Positions 61,993 through 64,000 of a stretch of DNA of 64,000 nt are shown here, one piece after another. The notes beneath the pieces are model-generated. The model had not been told where the DNA came from. It did no database searches and was given only the letters and a program-made list of their open reading frames with translations. The translations under genes were made by a program, and so were the position numbers. This DNA is from Chamaea fasciata (lineage: Eukaryota; Chordata; Aves; Passeriformes; Sylviidae): the NCBI GenBank assembly GCA_029207755.1, contig JARCOQ010000016.1, positions 2,547,001 to 2,611,000 of the forward strand, read 5' to 3'. Positions within the stretch are counted from its first letter, which is position 1, and the number at the start of each line of letters is the position of its first letter.

Positions 61993-64000
61993 GTAGGCGG
62001 GGAGCGGGAGCGGCGGTGTCTCTCGGCGTCTGGCGGCACTCGTGCCGGGACTGCGGCGCGGGGAAGTTGGGGCGAGCGAGGCGCGGTCGCCCCGGGGCTG
62101 GCGTTCCCCGCAGCCCGCGTGGGCTCCTCCCGCAGGTGCCGCGGTGCGGGGCCGGTCCTGCCCCGGATCGGCGGGAGCGCCCGGGGGGCCGCGGTGCGGA
62201 GCCGGAAAACGCAGCCCTGGGATCCTCTCCCTTCCCCGAGAGAGGATCTCTCGTCCCGTTGCCGGCGCTGCCTGCCGCGGGCATCCCAGCATCCCTGAAC
62301 TTCGCGGGAGAGCCGCCTGCCCCACACCGTCCTAGGGGTTTGTTTCGGTGCTACTTTGCTTTTTTGCTCCCGGCAAAGCGCACGGGCGCTGTTCTTTATC
62401 GCACAGCTCTAACAGGCCCAGGAGGTGACGGGCAGTGAAATGTATTGCAATCATTTTATGAACCGCTGTCAACTCAGGGACACTGAAACTGTGCCCACAC
62501 AGGATGAGGACCTTGTCTCTTATCTTGTTCCTTCGCAAACTCCCCGGTTTTCATTCAAATGACTCGGGCCTGAAACCACAAGGGGTTGCAAATCTGGCTC
62601 TATTGCCAGTTGAGTTTTCTATTTCTGAGTTTTCTATTTTTGATTTTTCTATTTTTGGATTTTCTATTAGGCATGTGAAAAAGCAAATCAACTGTGTTCT
62701 TGCAAACCTCAGATATGTAGCACCAGTACTAGTATTCTCCAGCTCAAGAGAAGCTTCCTTTGGTTTTTATTTTATTCATTTAGCAGTAGGCTTACATTAA
62801 ATGATGCCTCTCAAAGTGCGTGCTTAGTTTTGTCAGTTTCTGTATTTTTGTTTACATCCGTGAGAGAAAAGGCAAGAACTTGGTGCTCAGAAGTGCCTTA
62901 CCCTTGTAAATTACAGTGAATGGTTTGGCCTCGAAAGGATGCAAAGAGCCGAGCTTCCAACCCATGAATACTCCCTCCATCACTAACGTTTGGGACAACT
63001 TGTAATAAGTACCCATCCACTGTGTGCTCATCCTGCTCTGCTCTCTAGATGTGAAAATAAATATTCTAGTTTACTGAATTCAGTTTTTGTCTCCACACAT
63101 AACCTTGTCTTGGTAGTTGCTGTGTTCATAAATGTAGCTATTTAGGCTCCACTGTTTTTCCTCCAGCACCTTGCCCTCTGCCTCTTTTCCTGTCCATCAA
63201 GTCCTTTATTCTTTCATCTCTCTTTCCTTCCTGATCTCTCCGCTGTGGGTTCTCAAGGTTGGCGGATGCTGGTACCTGGGCAGGCGGGGGGCCGGGAGAG
63301 GGCAGGCTGCACCTGGAGCTTCAGCCCTGCTTCCCATCTGCCCAGACTTTCTAGGAAATGATCCTCTTCTGGGGGCTCTGCGCTATGTTGGTTCATGTGC
63401 CCTTAGCAGTTGTCCTACAAACGTCGTGGCACAGTGTCCAGTTTGCACCCGACCTTCTGGAACGAGTGCTGTATTCGGGGCCGAGAGCTCATTGTTTCCA
63501 TGCTGGCCACAGGCAGACACTGAGTATGAGTATTTTGATGCTGGCAGTTATGAATCACGCCTTTTGCATACAGTTTTGATCAAAGACCTAAAGATGGAGC
63601 ACTGGGGTTCTGAATAGAAAACATGTTTTAAAACACATGCTGAGAGCACCTACTTTCCCCTCGTTATCTAAATGACTAGTACGGATCACACTGGGCTGTG
63701 CCACAATGTCTAAGTTTGATATTGAAAGGAAAAAAAAAACCACACAACAATGCTCAAAGCAAGTGGCAGTGTACTTAATGATGCTTTGTCAAGAGCTGCT
63801 TTGGCAAGGCTTCTTCAAGATGACTTTATGGTACTTGTGGCTTTGCTTAGCCTGCACACTGGGAAGTGGCCACCATCCTTAAACGAAACCTCACACTTCA
63901 GTATTCCTCTGTCGACTGCAATGTGTGCTTGGTGGATATCCCTATCGCCTAATATCCCCAATATCCCTAAAAGTGATAGGGAAATTGGCTTTGTGCAATT
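61993..64000 (+). other. XYLT1: XYLT1 intron 1, 5' part (continues beyond the window)
   Basis: The intron starts with the donor GTAGGC. The first about 350 bp belong to the CpG island, and the rest is AT-rich and without a recognisable exon. XYLT1 intron 1 is very long in other vertebrates (established knowledge), so the absence of exon 2 here is expected. A small tandem repeat lies at 62611-62668. A GTG at 62133-62135 (CAG|GTGCCG) is a weaker alternative donor that would extend the exon in frame, but the homology favours 61992. Confidence 0.85.
62611..62668 (+). repeat. Four-copy tandem repeat of about 15 bp in intron 1
   Basis: Four imperfect copies of a TGAGTTTTCTATTTT-like unit (15, 16, 15 and 12 bp). 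T-rich, probably neutral. Confidence 0.85.

Larger units (their letters stand above)
61030..62330 (+). promoter_or_regulatory. XYLT1: CpG-island promoter of XYLT1
   Basis: CpG density and G+C rise steeply from about 61030, peak at 61250-62260, and fall to background by about 62450. No TATA box is seen. GC boxes of the SP1/KLF type cluster at 61318-61410 (for example CCCCGCCCCGGCCCC around 61386). A YY1-like AAGATGGC lies at 61305-61312, a second, AAGATGGTGGCGGC, overlaps the start codon at 61768-61781, and a CREB/ATF-like TGACGTCT lies at 61663-61670. The transcription start cannot be fixed from sequence. TATA-less CpG-island promoters usually start dispersed, and the region about 61250-61700 is the likely zone. 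Confidence 0.9.

Noticed and set aside
61126..62325. Open frame of 399 codons on the minus strand across the CpG island, and similar long frames in other phases
   Set aside because: GC-rich DNA has few stop codons. The product is low-complexity Arg/Gly/Pro/Ala with no domain, and the true gene is XYLT1 on the + strand.

Overview
The window is vertebrate nuclear DNA, almost certainly from a bird and probably a songbird. It has long non-coding stretches, CpG islands and GT-AG gene structure. It carries several 3' ends of CR1 LINEs, each with the typical ending 'GGTC(C/T)TTTCCAACC..ATTCT(G/A)TGATT', and one tRNA-Ile-headed SINE with a CR1 tail (55095-55236) of the TguSINE1 type known from passerines. 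Nothing looks bacterial or viral.

Only one protein-coding gene can be supported. It is the first coding exon of XYLT1 (xylosyltransferase 1) on the + strand at 61771-61992, inside a strong CpG island (about 61030-62330). The predicted N-terminus is a short basic cytoplasmic tail followed by a type II signal-anchor. The exon ends at a GT donor at 61993, and the rest of the window (61993-64000) is the start of intron 1. The later exons, including the catalytic domain, lie outside. The start codon is fixed by an in-frame stop 36 codons upstream, a good Kozak context and the recognisable protein sequence.

The 61 kb upstream reads as a gene-poor 5' flank. I found no other convincing exon. The longer open frames there are unrelated to any family I recognise and lie mostly in GC-richer or low-complexity DNA. 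Recognisable content is: an oligo(dT) run preceded on the minus strand by AATAAA signals (9554-9960, possible retrocopy); an old CR1-clade LINE fragment (14312-15040); CR1 3' ends at 19555-19690, 27785-28018 and 29160-29312; a 31-nt poly(A) at 37705; and the SINE at 55095.

The most unusual part is an orphan CpG-rich block at about 44170-45330. It holds in order an 18-bp perfect palindrome, a GATCCC array with a 45-bp higher-order period, a near-consensus CTCF motif, and a 610-bp minisatellite of 61 units that never leaves a strict 10-bp register. That minisatellite contains 40 CAGGTG E-boxes and 13 exact CAG|GTGAGT splice-donor consensus matches. It starts where a candidate exon edge would be, which suggests the array may have grown from a splice donor or E-box seed. 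Its function is unknown.

All calls were made by eye without alignment software. TE family names and the CTCF/YY1 sites are pattern matches from memory.
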